Positions 15,651 through 24,003 of a stretch of 64,000 nt of DNA are shown piece after piece. Under the pieces are notes generated by a model that was given only the letters and a program-made list of their open reading frames with translations, did no database searches and was not told the DNA's origin. Numbering within the stretch: the stretch's first letter is position 1; each line of letters starts with the position of its first letter. Origin of the DNA: Halobacillus salinarum (GTDB lineage Bacteria > Bacillota > Bacilli > Bacillales > Halobacillaceae); contig NZ_CP095073.1 of the NCBI RefSeq assembly GCF_022919095.1, forward strand, positions 558,001 to 622,000. Direction: 5' to 3'. The position numbers and the translations under genes were made by a program.

Positions 15651-16934
15651 GTGCTCGGAATATTTTTAGGACTCGCGGTATTAATGGCGCTTGCTTATTT
15701 AGGCTGGTCGATCATCTGGATTGCGCCGATTGCCGCCGGAGTGGTCGCTGTTACCGGCGGACTCGATCTGCTGGACGCTTATAAGGATACGTACATGGGC
15801 GGCTTTGTGTCGTTTGCGAAAGACTGGTTCCCCGTCTTTATGCTCGGGGCTGTGTTTGGAAAATTAATGGAGGACACCGGCATGGCAAGGTCGGTGGCTG
15901 TCGCGTTCACAAAGGTCATCGGCACAAAACGTGCCATCCTTGGTGTGCTCGTCTCTGCAGCTGTGCTTACGTATGGCGGAGTCAGCCTGTTTGTCGTTGT
16001 ATTTGCTGTCTATCCACTTGCCTTATCGTTGTTTCGTGAAGCAAATATCAGCCGCAAGCTGATTCCGGCTACCGTCGCGTTAGGCTCGTTTACCTTTACG
16101 ATGACGGCATTACCGGGGACGCCGCAAATCCAAAACCTGATCCCGATGGAATATTTTAAAACTACACCGACAGCTGCCCCGATTATGGGGATCGCGGCGG
16201 CGATTATTATGGCCGTTGGCGGATATTTATATTTAGTGTGGCAGGAGAAAAAGCTGACCGCCAAAGGGGACGTCTACACGGAACCGAAGGATAAGAAAGT
16301 GATGAACGAAGATGAGCACGTGCCTCATTTTATTCTTTCTATTCTTCCGCTGTTGACCGTACTTCTAACCTTAAATCTATTAAAATGGGATGTTGTCACC
16401 GCGCTCATTTCCGGAATTGTGTTGATTATGTTGTTGAACGTAACGAAATTCAAAAAGTTCGTTCCCTCGATTAACAGTGGGGCGAGCGGTTCGGTCATTG
16501 CCATTATTAATACGAGTGCCGCAGTCGGTTTCGGAACCGTTGTCCGTGCCGCGCCGGGATTTGAACGGTTGACCGAGCTTCTCATGGGTGTAAAGGGAAA
16601 TCCACTCATTTCAGAAGCTGTTGCGGTTAACGTACTCGCCGGGGCTACAGGTTCTGCTTCCGGAGGCATGGGAATTGCTTTGGAAGCGCTGGGCTCCAAA
16701 TATTATGAGATTGCGATGAATACAGGAATCAGCCCGGAAGCTTTTCACCGGGTGGCATCGATCTCCTCGGGCGGTTTAGATGCGCTTCCCCACAACGGAG
16801 CAGTGCTGACGCTGCTTGCGATTACAGGACTGACGCATAGAGACAGCTACAAAGATATTTTTGTAGTTGCCGTACTTATTCCGGTCGTCTCAGTAATCGT
16901 AGCTATTATTCTTGCTTCTATTGGTCTCATTTAA
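15651..16934 (+). CDS. GntP-family permease, probable 3-hydroxybutyrate/acetoacetate importer
   Basis: A 427-residue membrane protein with about twelve spans. It is related to gluconate permeases (GntP), with the characteristic FVSFAKDWFPVFMLGAVFGKLMEDTGMARSVA and AVAVNVLAGATGSASGGMGIALEAL segments. It resembles B. subtilis YxjC, which also neighbours scoAB and yxjF. As the last gene of the 3-hydroxybutyrate operon it most likely brings that acid or acetoacetate into the cell. This is inferred from context; the sequence alone would say gluconate-like organic acid. The start is a GTG at 15651 after GGGGGGAG. Confidence 0.83.
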   Translation: MLGIFLGLAVLMALAYLGWSIIWIAPIAAGVVAVTGGLDLLDAYKDTYMGGFVSFAKDWFPVFMLGAVFGKLMEDTGMARSVAVAFTKVIGTKRAILGVLVSAAVLTYGGVSLFVVVFAVYPLALSLFREANISRKLIPATVALGSFTFTMTALPGTPQIQNLIPMEYFKTTPTAAPIMGIAAAIIMAVGGYLYLVWQEKKLTAKGDVYTEPKDKKVMNEDEHVPHFILSILPLLTVLLTLNLLKWDVVTALISGIVLIMLLNVTKFKKFVPSINSGASGSVIAIINTSAAVGFGTVVRAAPGFERLTELLMGVKGNPLISEAVAVNVLAGATGSASGGMGIALEALGSKYYEIAMNTGISPEAFHRVASISSGGLDALPHNGAVLTLLAITGLTHRDSYKDIFVVAVLIPVVSVIVAIILASIGLI

Positions 16935-16944
16935 TGAACAAATA

Positions 16945-16997
16945 AAAAGAGGAGGGAAACGAGTGCTTAAATCAGGCAGGTGTTTCCCTCCTCTTTT
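16945..16997. terminator. Bidirectional terminator ending the hydroxybutyrate operon
   Basis: 16-bp perfect arms AAAAGAGGAGGGAAAC (16945-16960) and GTTTCCCTCCTCTTTT (16982-16997), so it works from either side. The convergent lipoprotein gene ends at 17002. Confidence 0.9.
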
Positions 16998-17001
16998 CTG
17001 T

Positions 17002-17706
17002 TTAAGCTTTTGAGAAAAGCGGCTCGATCTCTTTCGGCAGTGTTTCTGTTTCCCCTTGATGCCAGAACCACGTTTTGCCATCAAAGCGGACGGATTGCTT
17101 ATACGCGCCATTTTCTTTCGAGTAGAAAACAAGCTCATAATATTCTGGGTCTTTGTTTTCATCGGTGCGATCTGGTGTGAATCCTGGATCAGGCTCGCCT
17201 TTCTTTAATAGATTTATATATTTCTGAATCGATCCGGGATCTGAATGGGTGGTGACTTTAATCGGCGGCTGCTGGCCGTGATAGACTTCAATCCGGTCGA
17301 TTTCTGTTTCTTCAATTTTTTTAAAATCGTTCTTTTCCTCATCCCCGGAAGCCTGATACAGCCGGTAATCGTTGACTTCGTTTGGATCCTTGACAGCGAT
17401 CCAGGATGGATTTCCTTTCACTTGATAGAGGTTTGTACCTTTGTGCAAAAAGGCTGCATCGCCATTTTTTGTTTGATAAGAAGGATTCGTCACATTCTCA
17501 TCTACTTTAAAATTGACCTCTCCTACCTTATCGCCAAGCATGTCCGTGCTGCTTAAGACGCGGTCATTGACGCGGTGGTACTCAACTCCGTCCCATTTTA
17601 CAAAATCAACCCAGTCGATCACGGTTGAACTGCTTCCGCCGGGTGCCGGCCGCTGGCAAGCCGTTAAAAACAAAGCAAGGATAAGGACTGGCAGGATTTT
17701 TTTCAT
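17002..17706 (-). CDS. Uncharacterised lipoprotein
   Basis: A 234-residue secreted lipoprotein with signal MKKILPVLILALFLTAC and lipobox LTAC, followed by a short Pro/Gly/Ser linker. The rest is hydrophilic and strand-rich, with two recurring themes: DWVDFVKWDGVEYHRVND near the start and YYELVFYSKENGAYKQSVRFDGKTWFWHQ near the end. Such domains occur in several small Bacillus lipoproteins without known role. I do not recognise a named family. It faces the outside of the membrane and stands alone, convergent with the operon above. Confidence 0.75.
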   Translation of the reverse strand: MKKILPVLILALFLTACQRPAPGGSSSTVIDWVDFVKWDGVEYHRVNDRVLSSTDMLGDKVGEVNFKVDENVTNPSYQTKNGDAAFLHKGTNLYQVKGNPSWIAVKDPNEVNDYRLYQASGDEEKNDFKKIEETEIDRIEVYHGQQPPIKVTTHSDPGSIQKYINLLKKGEPDPGFTPDRTDENKDPEYYELVFYSKENGAYKQSVRFDGKTWFWHQGETETLPKEIEPLFSKA

Positions 17707-17877
17707 CGGTAGACCCCCTTTTAGCTATTCGTCGGATAAATTAGAAAAAGGTTACAAATTTGCCAATTTTTTGGTGTGGAAGGCTTTAAATAGAACTTTT
17801 CCTTTTAATTCCTGTGCTGAACTTATGTTAAACTTAAATTAACAACGAGTTACATTCTAATAAAGGAGTGGGTTTCG

Positions 17878-18312
17878 ATGGCAATGCAAATCCTTGTGGC
17901 TTATGATGGCAGTGAAATGAGTAATCATGCGGTAGAAGAAGCGAAAGCCAAAGCCAAAGAGCATCCTGGCTCTGTCATTCACGTGATCACGGTCGTTTTT
18001 GGTACGGGCCCGGTCACTAATGCTGCGTTTATGCGCAATATTGGACATGAACTTGCCGAAAAATATGAATCGGACATGGTCCAGGTGAGGACAGAAATTG
18101 AAGAAGCTCAATTAACCGCTGTTACGAACGTGTTAGTAGGAGAGACTAACCGCAATCCAGGAGCAACGATTTGCAACTATGCCAAAGAACACAAGATTGA
18201 TCTTATTATTATGGGAAATCGAGGTCTTGGCGGAGTTCAGAAGTTATTACTCGGAAGCGTCAGCAATCATGTCGTCAACCATTCCGCTTGTCCTGTATTA
18301 GTCATGAAATAA
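17878..18312 (+). CDS. Universal stress protein (UspA family)
   Basis: A 144-residue cytoplasmic protein with the Usp fold. It opens MQILVAYDGSEMSNHAVEEA and ends with the ATP-binding signature in MGNRGLGGVQKLLLGSVSNHVVNHSACPVLVMK (G-2X-G-9X-G-S). Usp proteins bind ATP or AMP and are induced by starvation and other stress; their exact role varies. ATG 17878 follows AAGGAGTGG. It is a single gene with a strong terminator at 18318-18357. Confidence 0.92.
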   Translation: MAMQILVAYDGSEMSNHAVEEAKAKAKEHPGSVIHVITVVFGTGPVTNAAFMRNIGHELAEKYESDMVQVRTEIEEAQLTAVTNVLVGETNRNPGATICNYAKEHKIDLIIMGNRGLGGVQKLLLGSVSNHVVNHSACPVLVMK

Positions 18313-18317
18313 CCAGC

Positions 18318-18357
18318 AAAGGTGCCTCTGCCCGCGAACGGGTGCGGGCACCTTTGT
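18318..18357 (+). terminator. Terminator after the universal stress protein
   Basis: AAAGGTGCC (18318-18326) / GGCACCTTT (18347-18355) with a further CCCGC/GCGGG stem inside. Confidence 0.8.
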
Positions 18358-18379
18358 TACGAAAAGAGGAGTGTTTCTG

Positions 18380-19623
18380 ATGAAGCTTGAGCAAACCCAG
18401 ACGACAAAGCTTTATATGACCAAAGAGCTTCGTCAGAATATTGAGCTTCTCACATATACCTATGCAGACTTAGAGCAATTCATAGAAGAGAAAACTCTTG
18501 AGAATCCGTTGCTTGAATTCAAGTCGATCGCCAACAAGGAAGATTACACTTCCTATCTTCCTAAACAAACGTTTGATTGGCGGACGGATATCCACGAGCA
18601 GCTTGGCTGGCTGGATATAAGCCGCCATCAGAAGCAGGTGCTTGCTGTACTGGTGGAGAGTTTAAGTGAGCGGGGATTTCTCGAAGAAACAGACCAGCAG
18701 CTTGCTGACGTCTTCTCTATAGAAGTAGAAGAGGTGCAAAATTCACGAAGGCAGCTGATGATGCTTGAACCTGAAGGGCTAGGCTCCCGGGGTGGCAGCA
18801 CTTTCTCACCTTTCAAGTACATAAGCATTTCCCTGAGGACCAGCTTCTTCACGAAATAGCAGCCCATCATTTACAAGACATCGCTGAGGAAAGTGATCTG
18901 TCTCTCTCGAAGCTATTCCACGTCTCAGCGGATAGAATAAAAGACGTCCGTCATAAACTTTCCAAGTGCAAGCCTTATCCGTGCCAGGGGCTGTCTGCTT
19001 CTCCTGCTTCTTACTTGCCGCCGGACGTTACAATTGCAGAAGAACAGGGAAACTTATATCTCTCCGTTCCAGAATTCCATTTGAGCTTGAACCACCATTA
19101 TGACCACTGGAAAGGCGGGGAAGCGAAAGAATTTCTGGAAGCCTGTTACAAGCAGGCTTCCATGCTGAAGCGGGCGGTTGAACATCGCCAGACGACGCTG
19201 ATCGCTATTATGGAAGTGCTCATAGCAAAGCAGCGCCGCTTTTTCACCGACGGCCCGGCTGTGTTAAAGCCTTTGACGATTAAAGAAGTAAGCGAAGAGC
19301 TGTTGATTCATGAATCAACGGTCAGCCGCGCCGTAAAGGATAAAATGATTCAAGCACCTGTCGGGATCGTTCCGTTGCAGCGCTTATTTTCCTCAAAGCT
19401 ATCAACTGTAGATGGACCGGATGTATCCAGTGCAGAAGTAAAGCATCTCCTCTTCGATTATATAAATAAAGAAGACAAGCGAAAGCCTCTCTCCGACCAC
19501 GCTCTTGCCGAAATGCTGAAAAAAACAAGGGGCATTTTAATTTCAAGAAGGACGGTGGCGAAATATCGCAAGCTGGAAAATATCCCTTCTTCTTCTGCCA
19601 GAAGAAAGCACTCCCAGTGGTAA
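18380..19623 (+). pseudogene. sigL: RNA polymerase sigma-54 factor (SigL/RpoN), interrupted by a frameshift
   Basis: The first part (ATG 18380, RBS AAGAGGAG) reads as the sigma-54 activator-interaction region MKLEQTQTTKLYMTKELRQN and runs to MLEPEGLGSR at about 18788. Past the G run 18789-18792 the correct protein continues in another frame: WQHFLTFQVHKHFPEDQLLHEIAAHHLQDIA and on, open without a stop to 19623. That part holds the core-binding region, the promoter-binding helix-turn-helix (VSEELLIHESTVSRAVKDK) and the RpoN box SRRTVAKYR. One extra G in the run restores a single frame of 414 residues, near the 436 of B. subtilis SigL. As written, only a truncated protein with foreign tail GGSTFSPFK would form. 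This is either a real inactivation or a sequencing error. Confidence 0.9.
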
Positions 19624-19693
19624 ACACCTTGCTTAACCTCTTTTTTTGTGAAAAAATAAAGGTGTTTAAAGATGCAACAAATGAGGGTGGGCT

Positions 19694-21436
19694 ATGATTA
19701 AGACCTTATTGATTGCTCCTTACCAGGGGCTGGCTGAAATTGGGAAAAATTATAAACGGTACGATGAAGAACTGCACATCGATATAAAAATCGGCAACCT
19801 CGAAGATGGCGTCAGCATAGCCAAGGCGGCTGAAGCAGAAGGGTATGAGATGATTATCAGCCGTGGAGGTACGGCTAGTTTAATTGAAGAGCAGGTAAAC
19901 CTTCCTGTCGTTGATATTAAGATCAGCGGCTATGACATGCTGCGGGTTTTTACCTTATTGAAAGGCATGCAGGGCAAAGCTGCGCTAGTTGGTTTTCCTA
20001 ATATTACAAGAGGAGCATCAACGATTTGCAGTATCCTTGATATGGACGTATCGACGATCACGATCGGCAGCCGGACGGAAGTAGAAAAGCTGGTGAGTGA
20101 TTTGAAGCAGGATCATTACTCAGTGGTCATAGGAGACGTTGTAACCGTTCGCCAGGCCGAGCAGATCGGCCTGCAGGGAATATTAATTACGTCAGGAAAA
20201 GAAGCACTGATGGAAGCTTTTGAAGAAGCGAAACGACTGTACCGCTTAATCCAGCGTGTTCACTCGCAGGCTTCCGTTTATTCAGAAGTCATTGAAGGCT
20301 TTCCTCAGCCGATTGCTGTCATCGATACTAGGGATACGGTGATTGTGAAAAATAAATCCTTTCGTACAGAGATGGACGCTGAAGTTTTGAACACGGCGGG
20401 TTTTGAAACGCTTATGAAAAAAATCAGCACCGAACAAAAGAGTCATTGGGAAAAAGCTTCCTTAAGGGAAGAGAGTTACCACATATATGGGTACCCTTTA
20501 AACGATTATCTTGTAGGGGCTGTATTTCAAAAAGAACTGGTTCAAGAACGAGCGGGATTGCAAATCAAATCCAATCTCTCTTACATACCGATTTCCGGGA
20601 AGAGCCAGGTCGCAAAAAACTTAAGAGAAAATATAAAAAGATATACCGAGCTCGACTCTCCATTGTGGATTGAAGGAGAACAAGGGACGGGACGCATGAT
20701 GTATGCGTGTAATCTGCACTTCGAAACCTACGGGCATTCCTCTCCTTTATTGTCGGTGGATTTAGCTGAGGTGAACGTAACAGAAGCAGCCGCAATTTTT
20801 TCAGGAAAAAGCAAGCAGCTTCCTTCTGAGGGCAGTGTCGTCTTTCGTAATGTTCAGGCGATGGAGCAGGGAAGTCAAAGCCGCTTCAAAAAGCTCGCAT
20901 CTGAGCTTGCGGGCACGTACAAAGTGTTTATCCTTTCCGATGCAGCAATGGCTGTGAAAGTGGATAAGGGAGAGTTTGACCACGAGCTTTATTATAAAGT
21001 ACCGCAGGCATCGATCTACCTGCCGCCTTTAAGGGACCGGGTTGAAGATGTTAAGGAATTGGTGCAGGCATTTATCACGGAAAACCACATGAAATATGGG
21101 TATGAAACGATCGGCATCAGGGAAGACGCCTTAAAGCCTTTATATGAATATGACTGGCCTGGAAATGTGGATCAGCTTAAGCAGATCGCAGAGAAATTGA
21201 TGATTACCAGCAGCAAGTCCTATATCGAATCCGAAGATGTAGGAAAGGTGATGAAGGATCTTGTGGAAGCCCCTGTACAGGATTACCACAATACGATCCC
21301 TTTAGAAGGTACGTTAAAAGACATGGAGCAGCAGATCATTCATAAGGTGATGCAGCAGGAAGGAAATAACCAGTCCCATGTTGCAAAACGGCTCGGCATG
21401 AATCGAACGACATTATGGCGCAAGCTTAATTCATAA
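19694..21436 (+). CDS. PrpR-N-domain regulator with a degenerate sigma-54-type AAA domain
   Basis: A 580-residue regulator. Residues 1-190 match the PrpR N-terminal sensor (DGVSIAKAAEAEGYEMIISRGGTA, then a response-like second lobe), followed by a PAS-like segment (200-290), an AAA-like domain (300-500) and a Fis-type HTH (NNQSHVAKRLGMNRTTLWRKL). The AAA part is worn: the Walker A equivalent reads GEQGTGR at 328-334 with the lysine lost, no GAFTGA loop is present, and the Walker B position reads SVVFRNVQAM without acidic residues. It therefore should not activate sigma-54 promoters and likely works with the housekeeping sigma factor. It precedes and probably controls the acid-sugar operon, with a four-carbon acid or its phosphate as the likely ligand. 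Confidence 0.88.
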   Translation: MIKTLLIAPYQGLAEIGKNYKRYDEELHIDIKIGNLEDGVSIAKAAEAEGYEMIISRGGTASLIEEQVNLPVVDIKISGYDMLRVFTLLKGMQGKAALVGFPNITRGASTICSILDMDVSTITIGSRTEVEKLVSDLKQDHYSVVIGDVVTVRQAEQIGLQGILITSGKEALMEAFEEAKRLYRLIQRVHSQASVYSEVIEGFPQPIAVIDTRDTVIVKNKSFRTEMDAEVLNTAGFETLMKKISTEQKSHWEKASLREESYHIYGYPLNDYLVGAVFQKELVQERAGLQIKSNLSYIPISGKSQVAKNLRENIKRYTELDSPLWIEGEQGTGRMMYACNLHFETYGHSSPLLSVDLAEVNVTEAAAIFSGKSKQLPSEGSVVFRNVQAMEQGSQSRFKKLASELAGTYKVFILSDAAMAVKVDKGEFDHELYYKVPQASIYLPPLRDRVEDVKELVQAFITENHMKYGYETIGIREDALKPLYEYDWPGNVDQLKQIAEKLMITSSKSYIESEDVGKVMKDLVEAPVQDYHNTIPLEGTLKDMEQQIIHKVMQQEGNNQSHVAKRLGMNRTTLWRKLNS

Positions 21437-21450
21437 AGCTTGCGTTTTAT
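21419..21450 (+). terminator. Terminator overlapping the end of the PrpR-like gene
   Basis: Nine-base arms CGCAAGCTT (21419-21427) and AAGCTTGCG (21436-21444), loop of eight containing the start of the stop codon, then TTTT. Separates the regulator from the catabolic genes. Confidence 0.8.
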
Positions 21451-21575
21451 TGTTGCAAAAATAAACATACATCTTTGCGTTTTGTTTAAAAACAAGCAAT
21501 AATTTCTCTTTTTTTATGTTTTACTGTTGCAAAAATAAATTGTAAGCGTTATTATTAAACTTGTAATCGCTTTTA
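21444..21575 (+). promoter_or_regulatory. Control region of the acid-sugar operon: direct repeats and two cre sites
   Basis: A 22-bp sequence ending in TGTTGCAAAAATAAA occurs twice, at 21444-21465 and 21518-21539, with one mismatch and 74 bp (seven turns) between starts. It is the obvious candidate operator for the PrpR-like regulator. Two CcpA cre matches follow: TGTAAGCGTTATTA (21541-21554) and TGTAATCGCTTTTA (21562-21575), each 13 of 14 to TGWAANCGNTNWCA. I find no sigma-54 promoter here. Confidence 0.65.
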
Positions 21576-21631
21576 TCATTATTTTGTGTTTTATTTTGTA
21601 ACAGTTATGTTATGATCAAGGAGGAGAAAAG

Positions 21632-22636
21632 ATGAAAATTAAAGCAACGCTGGAAAGAATTCCTGGTGGAATGATGGTTGTCCCATTGTTAATCGCCGCT
21701 ATTATTAATACGGCTGCTCCGGATTTACTACGGATCGGCAACTTTACGCAATCTTTATTCGTCGATGGAGCAGGTACGCTTATCGCTTTGTTCCTGTTGT
21801 GTACAGGAGCACAAATCAATCTTCGTACGGTAGGAGTGAGTTTAGGAAAAGGAGCTACCTTACTCACAGTCAAGTGGGTCGTGGGGGCAGCGTTTGGTTT
21901 GCTTGCTTACTTGCTGGCAGGATCGAATGGTCTGTGGCTTGGCCTTGCGCCGATTGCCATTGTCGCTGCCATGACTAATAGTAATGGCGGGCTCTACATT
22001 GCGATTGTCGGCCAGTATGGCAACAAAACCGATCGCGCCGCTTATTCATTGCTTGCCTTAAATGACGGTCCTTTCTTTACGATGGTAGCATTATCCATTT
22101 TTGGAGCGATGGGCTTTGTTGATGGTCTGTTCTCCTTGGCGTCATTTATCTCCGTGCTGCTTCCGATTATCGTTGGAATGGTGCTCGGGAACCTTGATGA
22201 AGAAATGAGGGAATTCCTTGATAAAGGAAGTTCCATGCTGATCCCGTTTTTCGCGTTTGCGTTAGGAATGGGCATTGATTTTGGGAAAATCATTGAAGGC
22301 GGATTATCCGGAATTCTGCTTGGAGTGGCGACAACGCTGATTACGGGTACTGCTGGTTATTTCGTATTTAAAGCATTTAAATGGAATCCGATTGCCGGAG
22401 CTGCGGAAGGTTCAACCGCAGGAAATGCTGTGGCGACCCCTGCCGCTATTGCCGCTGCCAACGCCAGCTTTGCCAGTGTGACGGAACTGGCTACGGTCCA
22501 AGTCGCTGCCTCTACAGTAACGACAGCGATTCTGCTCCCGATTTATATCGGCTTCTTAGTGAAGAGACTCGAACGTAAAGGGGTGCAGTTGCCGGACGAT
22601 TATTCAAGCGACTCTGAACACCAGGTGACAGCTTAG
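21632..22636 (+). CDS. KdgT-like 2-keto-3-deoxygluconate permease family transporter
   Basis: A 334-residue membrane protein with about ten spans, of the KdgT family (LFVDGAGTLIALFLLCTGAQINLRTVG; LAPIAIVAAMTNSNGGLYIAIVGQYG; GAAEGSTAGNAVATPAAIAAANASF). Family members take up 2-keto-3-deoxygluconate with protons, but paralogues next to DUF1537 kinases are thought to import four-carbon acids such as threonate or erythronate. Here the neighbours make the latter more likely. ATG 21632 follows AAGGAGGAG. First gene of a three-gene operon. Confidence 0.87.
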   Translation: MKIKATLERIPGGMMVVPLLIAAIINTAAPDLLRIGNFTQSLFVDGAGTLIALFLLCTGAQINLRTVGVSLGKGATLLTVKWVVGAAFGLLAYLLAGSNGLWLGLAPIAIVAAMTNSNGGLYIAIVGQYGNKTDRAAYSLLALNDGPFFTMVALSIFGAMGFVDGLFSLASFISVLLPIIVGMVLGNLDEEMREFLDKGSSMLIPFFAFALGMGIDFGKIIEGGLSGILLGVATTLITGTAGYFVFKAFKWNPIAGAAEGSTAGNAVATPAAIAAANASFASVTELATVQVAASTVTTAILLPIYIGFLVKRLERKGVQLPDDYSSDSEHQVTA

Positions 22637-22665
22637 AAAGTTTTGCAAGGAAATGGGGAATTTCG

Positions 22666-24003
22666 ATGAGTTATCGTTTTGGAATGATCGCCGATGATTT
22701 AACTGGTGCTAACGACAGCGGCGTTCAATTGAAAGAAAAGGGACTCGCCACCTCTGTATTTTTCGAGCTCCCTGACTCCCGTATGGAGCTTGGCGAATCG
22801 ATTGTGATCGATACAGACTCCCGGGCCTTAGACCTTCAAGAAGCAATGGAAGCAACAAAGTCTGCGGCCCGGTTTTTAATAGAGAAGGGCTACCCGCACA
22901 TTTATAAAAAAATGGATTCCACACTCCGCGGGTATGTGGGAGAGGAATTAGAATCCATCCGAGAGGTATATGCCCCGGAATTTGTCGTGGTAGCCCCTGC
23001 CTTTCCGCCATATGGCCGTACGACGAAGGACGGCGTCCACTATTTACACGGACAGCCGGTATCCGGTACGGAACTTGCTTATGATCCTAAGCATCCAGTG
23101 AAGGAGGCTCATCTGCCATCCTTAATCGAGGCATCTACTGGGAAGCAAACCGCTTTACTTACAGCAGATGTTCTCCATAAAAGTGAAGACGACTGGATGT
23201 ATTATATAAATCAATTAAAAGATAGAGAGACACCGTACCTCATTTGTGATGCTGAGAGTATGGAAGATTTGCGTAAGATAGCAGAGAGAATAAGTAGAAT
23301 TAGTAACAAAGTGATTTGGGCAGGATCAGCAGGATTAGCTGAAGTCCTTCCTGAGGTGCTTGGGATTGAAACACAGGAAAACAATCACTTAGAAGAAGTC
23401 GTGCCGGGTGGACCGGTACTCACTGTATGCGGCAGCCTGTCACAAACTACACAGGAGCAAGTGCTCTATGCTGCAGAACAGACTGGCGTCCATCCTGTCA
23501 TTGTGGATACAGAACAAATGCTGAAAGATTCATGGAATGAATATGCAGAAGTCTATTGCCGGGCCGCTGTTGAGGCCTTTCAAGCTGGGCGGGATGTTGT
23601 CCTTTACGTCCCTTCCACGTTAGAAATTAGAGAGAAAGTTGCCCGGCTGGCTGAGGAGAAGCAGCTGAACACCTTGCAAATTGGAAAACGAATTTCACAT
23701 GAGCTTGGAAAGCTGACAGATCGCATTCTTACTAGTTACCCAGCTTTAAGCTCCCTCGTATTAACCGGCGGGGACACAGCTAAGGATGTAGCGAGAAGCC
23801 TGGGGGCTAAAGGCATTCAGTTATACCGCCAGCTGGAAGCGGGCATTCCCCTCGGTGAGCTTTTAGGCAGCAAACGTAAAGTGCATGTGGTTACGAAAGC
23901 GGGAGCTTTTGGAACAGATGCTTCCATTTACCGGGCAATGATCAATCTGAAAGGGGAAAATCAGGATGAACAACAAACCAATCATCGGTATCACTATGGG
24001 TGA
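22666..24003 (+). CDS. Four-carbon acid sugar kinase (DUF1537)
   Basis: A 445-residue ATP-dependent kinase. The N-terminal domain has the signature GMIADDLTGANDSGVQLKEKG with KKMDSTLRGYVGEEL further on. The C-terminal nucleotide-binding domain has VCGSLSQTT, LVLTGGDTAKDVARSLG and KAGAFG. DUF1537 enzymes phosphorylate D-threonate, D-erythronate or similar acids at the 4-hydroxyl. Paired with the PdxA-like gene downstream, it should be DtnK/DenK-like. Which epimer is used cannot be decided from sequence. The reading frame overlaps the next gene by 38 bases, pointing to translational coupling. Confidence 0.88.
   Translation: MSYRFGMIADDLTGANDSGVQLKEKGLATSVFFELPDSRMELGESIVIDTDSRALDLQEAMEATKSAARFLIEKGYPHIYKKMDSTLRGYVGEELESIREVYAPEFVVVAPAFPPYGRTTKDGVHYLHGQPVSGTELAYDPKHPVKEAHLPSLIEASTGKQTALLTADVLHKSEDDWMYYINQLKDRETPYLICDAESMEDLRKIAERISRISNKVIWAGSAGLAEVLPEVLGIETQENNHLEEVVPGGPVLTVCGSLSQTTQEQVLYAAEQTGVHPVIVDTEQMLKDSWNEYAEVYCRAAVEAFQAGRDVVLYVPSTLEIREKVARLAEEKQLNTLQIGKRISHELGKLTDRILTSYPALSSLVLTGGDTAKDVARSLGAKGIQLYRQLEAGIPLGELLGSKRKVHVVTKAGAFGTDASIYRAMINLKGENQDEQQTNHRYHYG

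Noticed and set aside
18780-18860. Programmed ribosomal frameshift in sigL
   Set aside because: The codons at the break (CGG GGT) do not form an X-XXY-YYZ slippery heptamer in frame, and sigma-54 genes are not known to use recoding. A one-base indel is simpler.
21444-21620. Sigma-54 promoter for the acid-sugar operon
   Set aside because: No TGGCAC-N5-TTGC-like sequence could be found, and the adjacent regulator lacks the GAFTGA loop.
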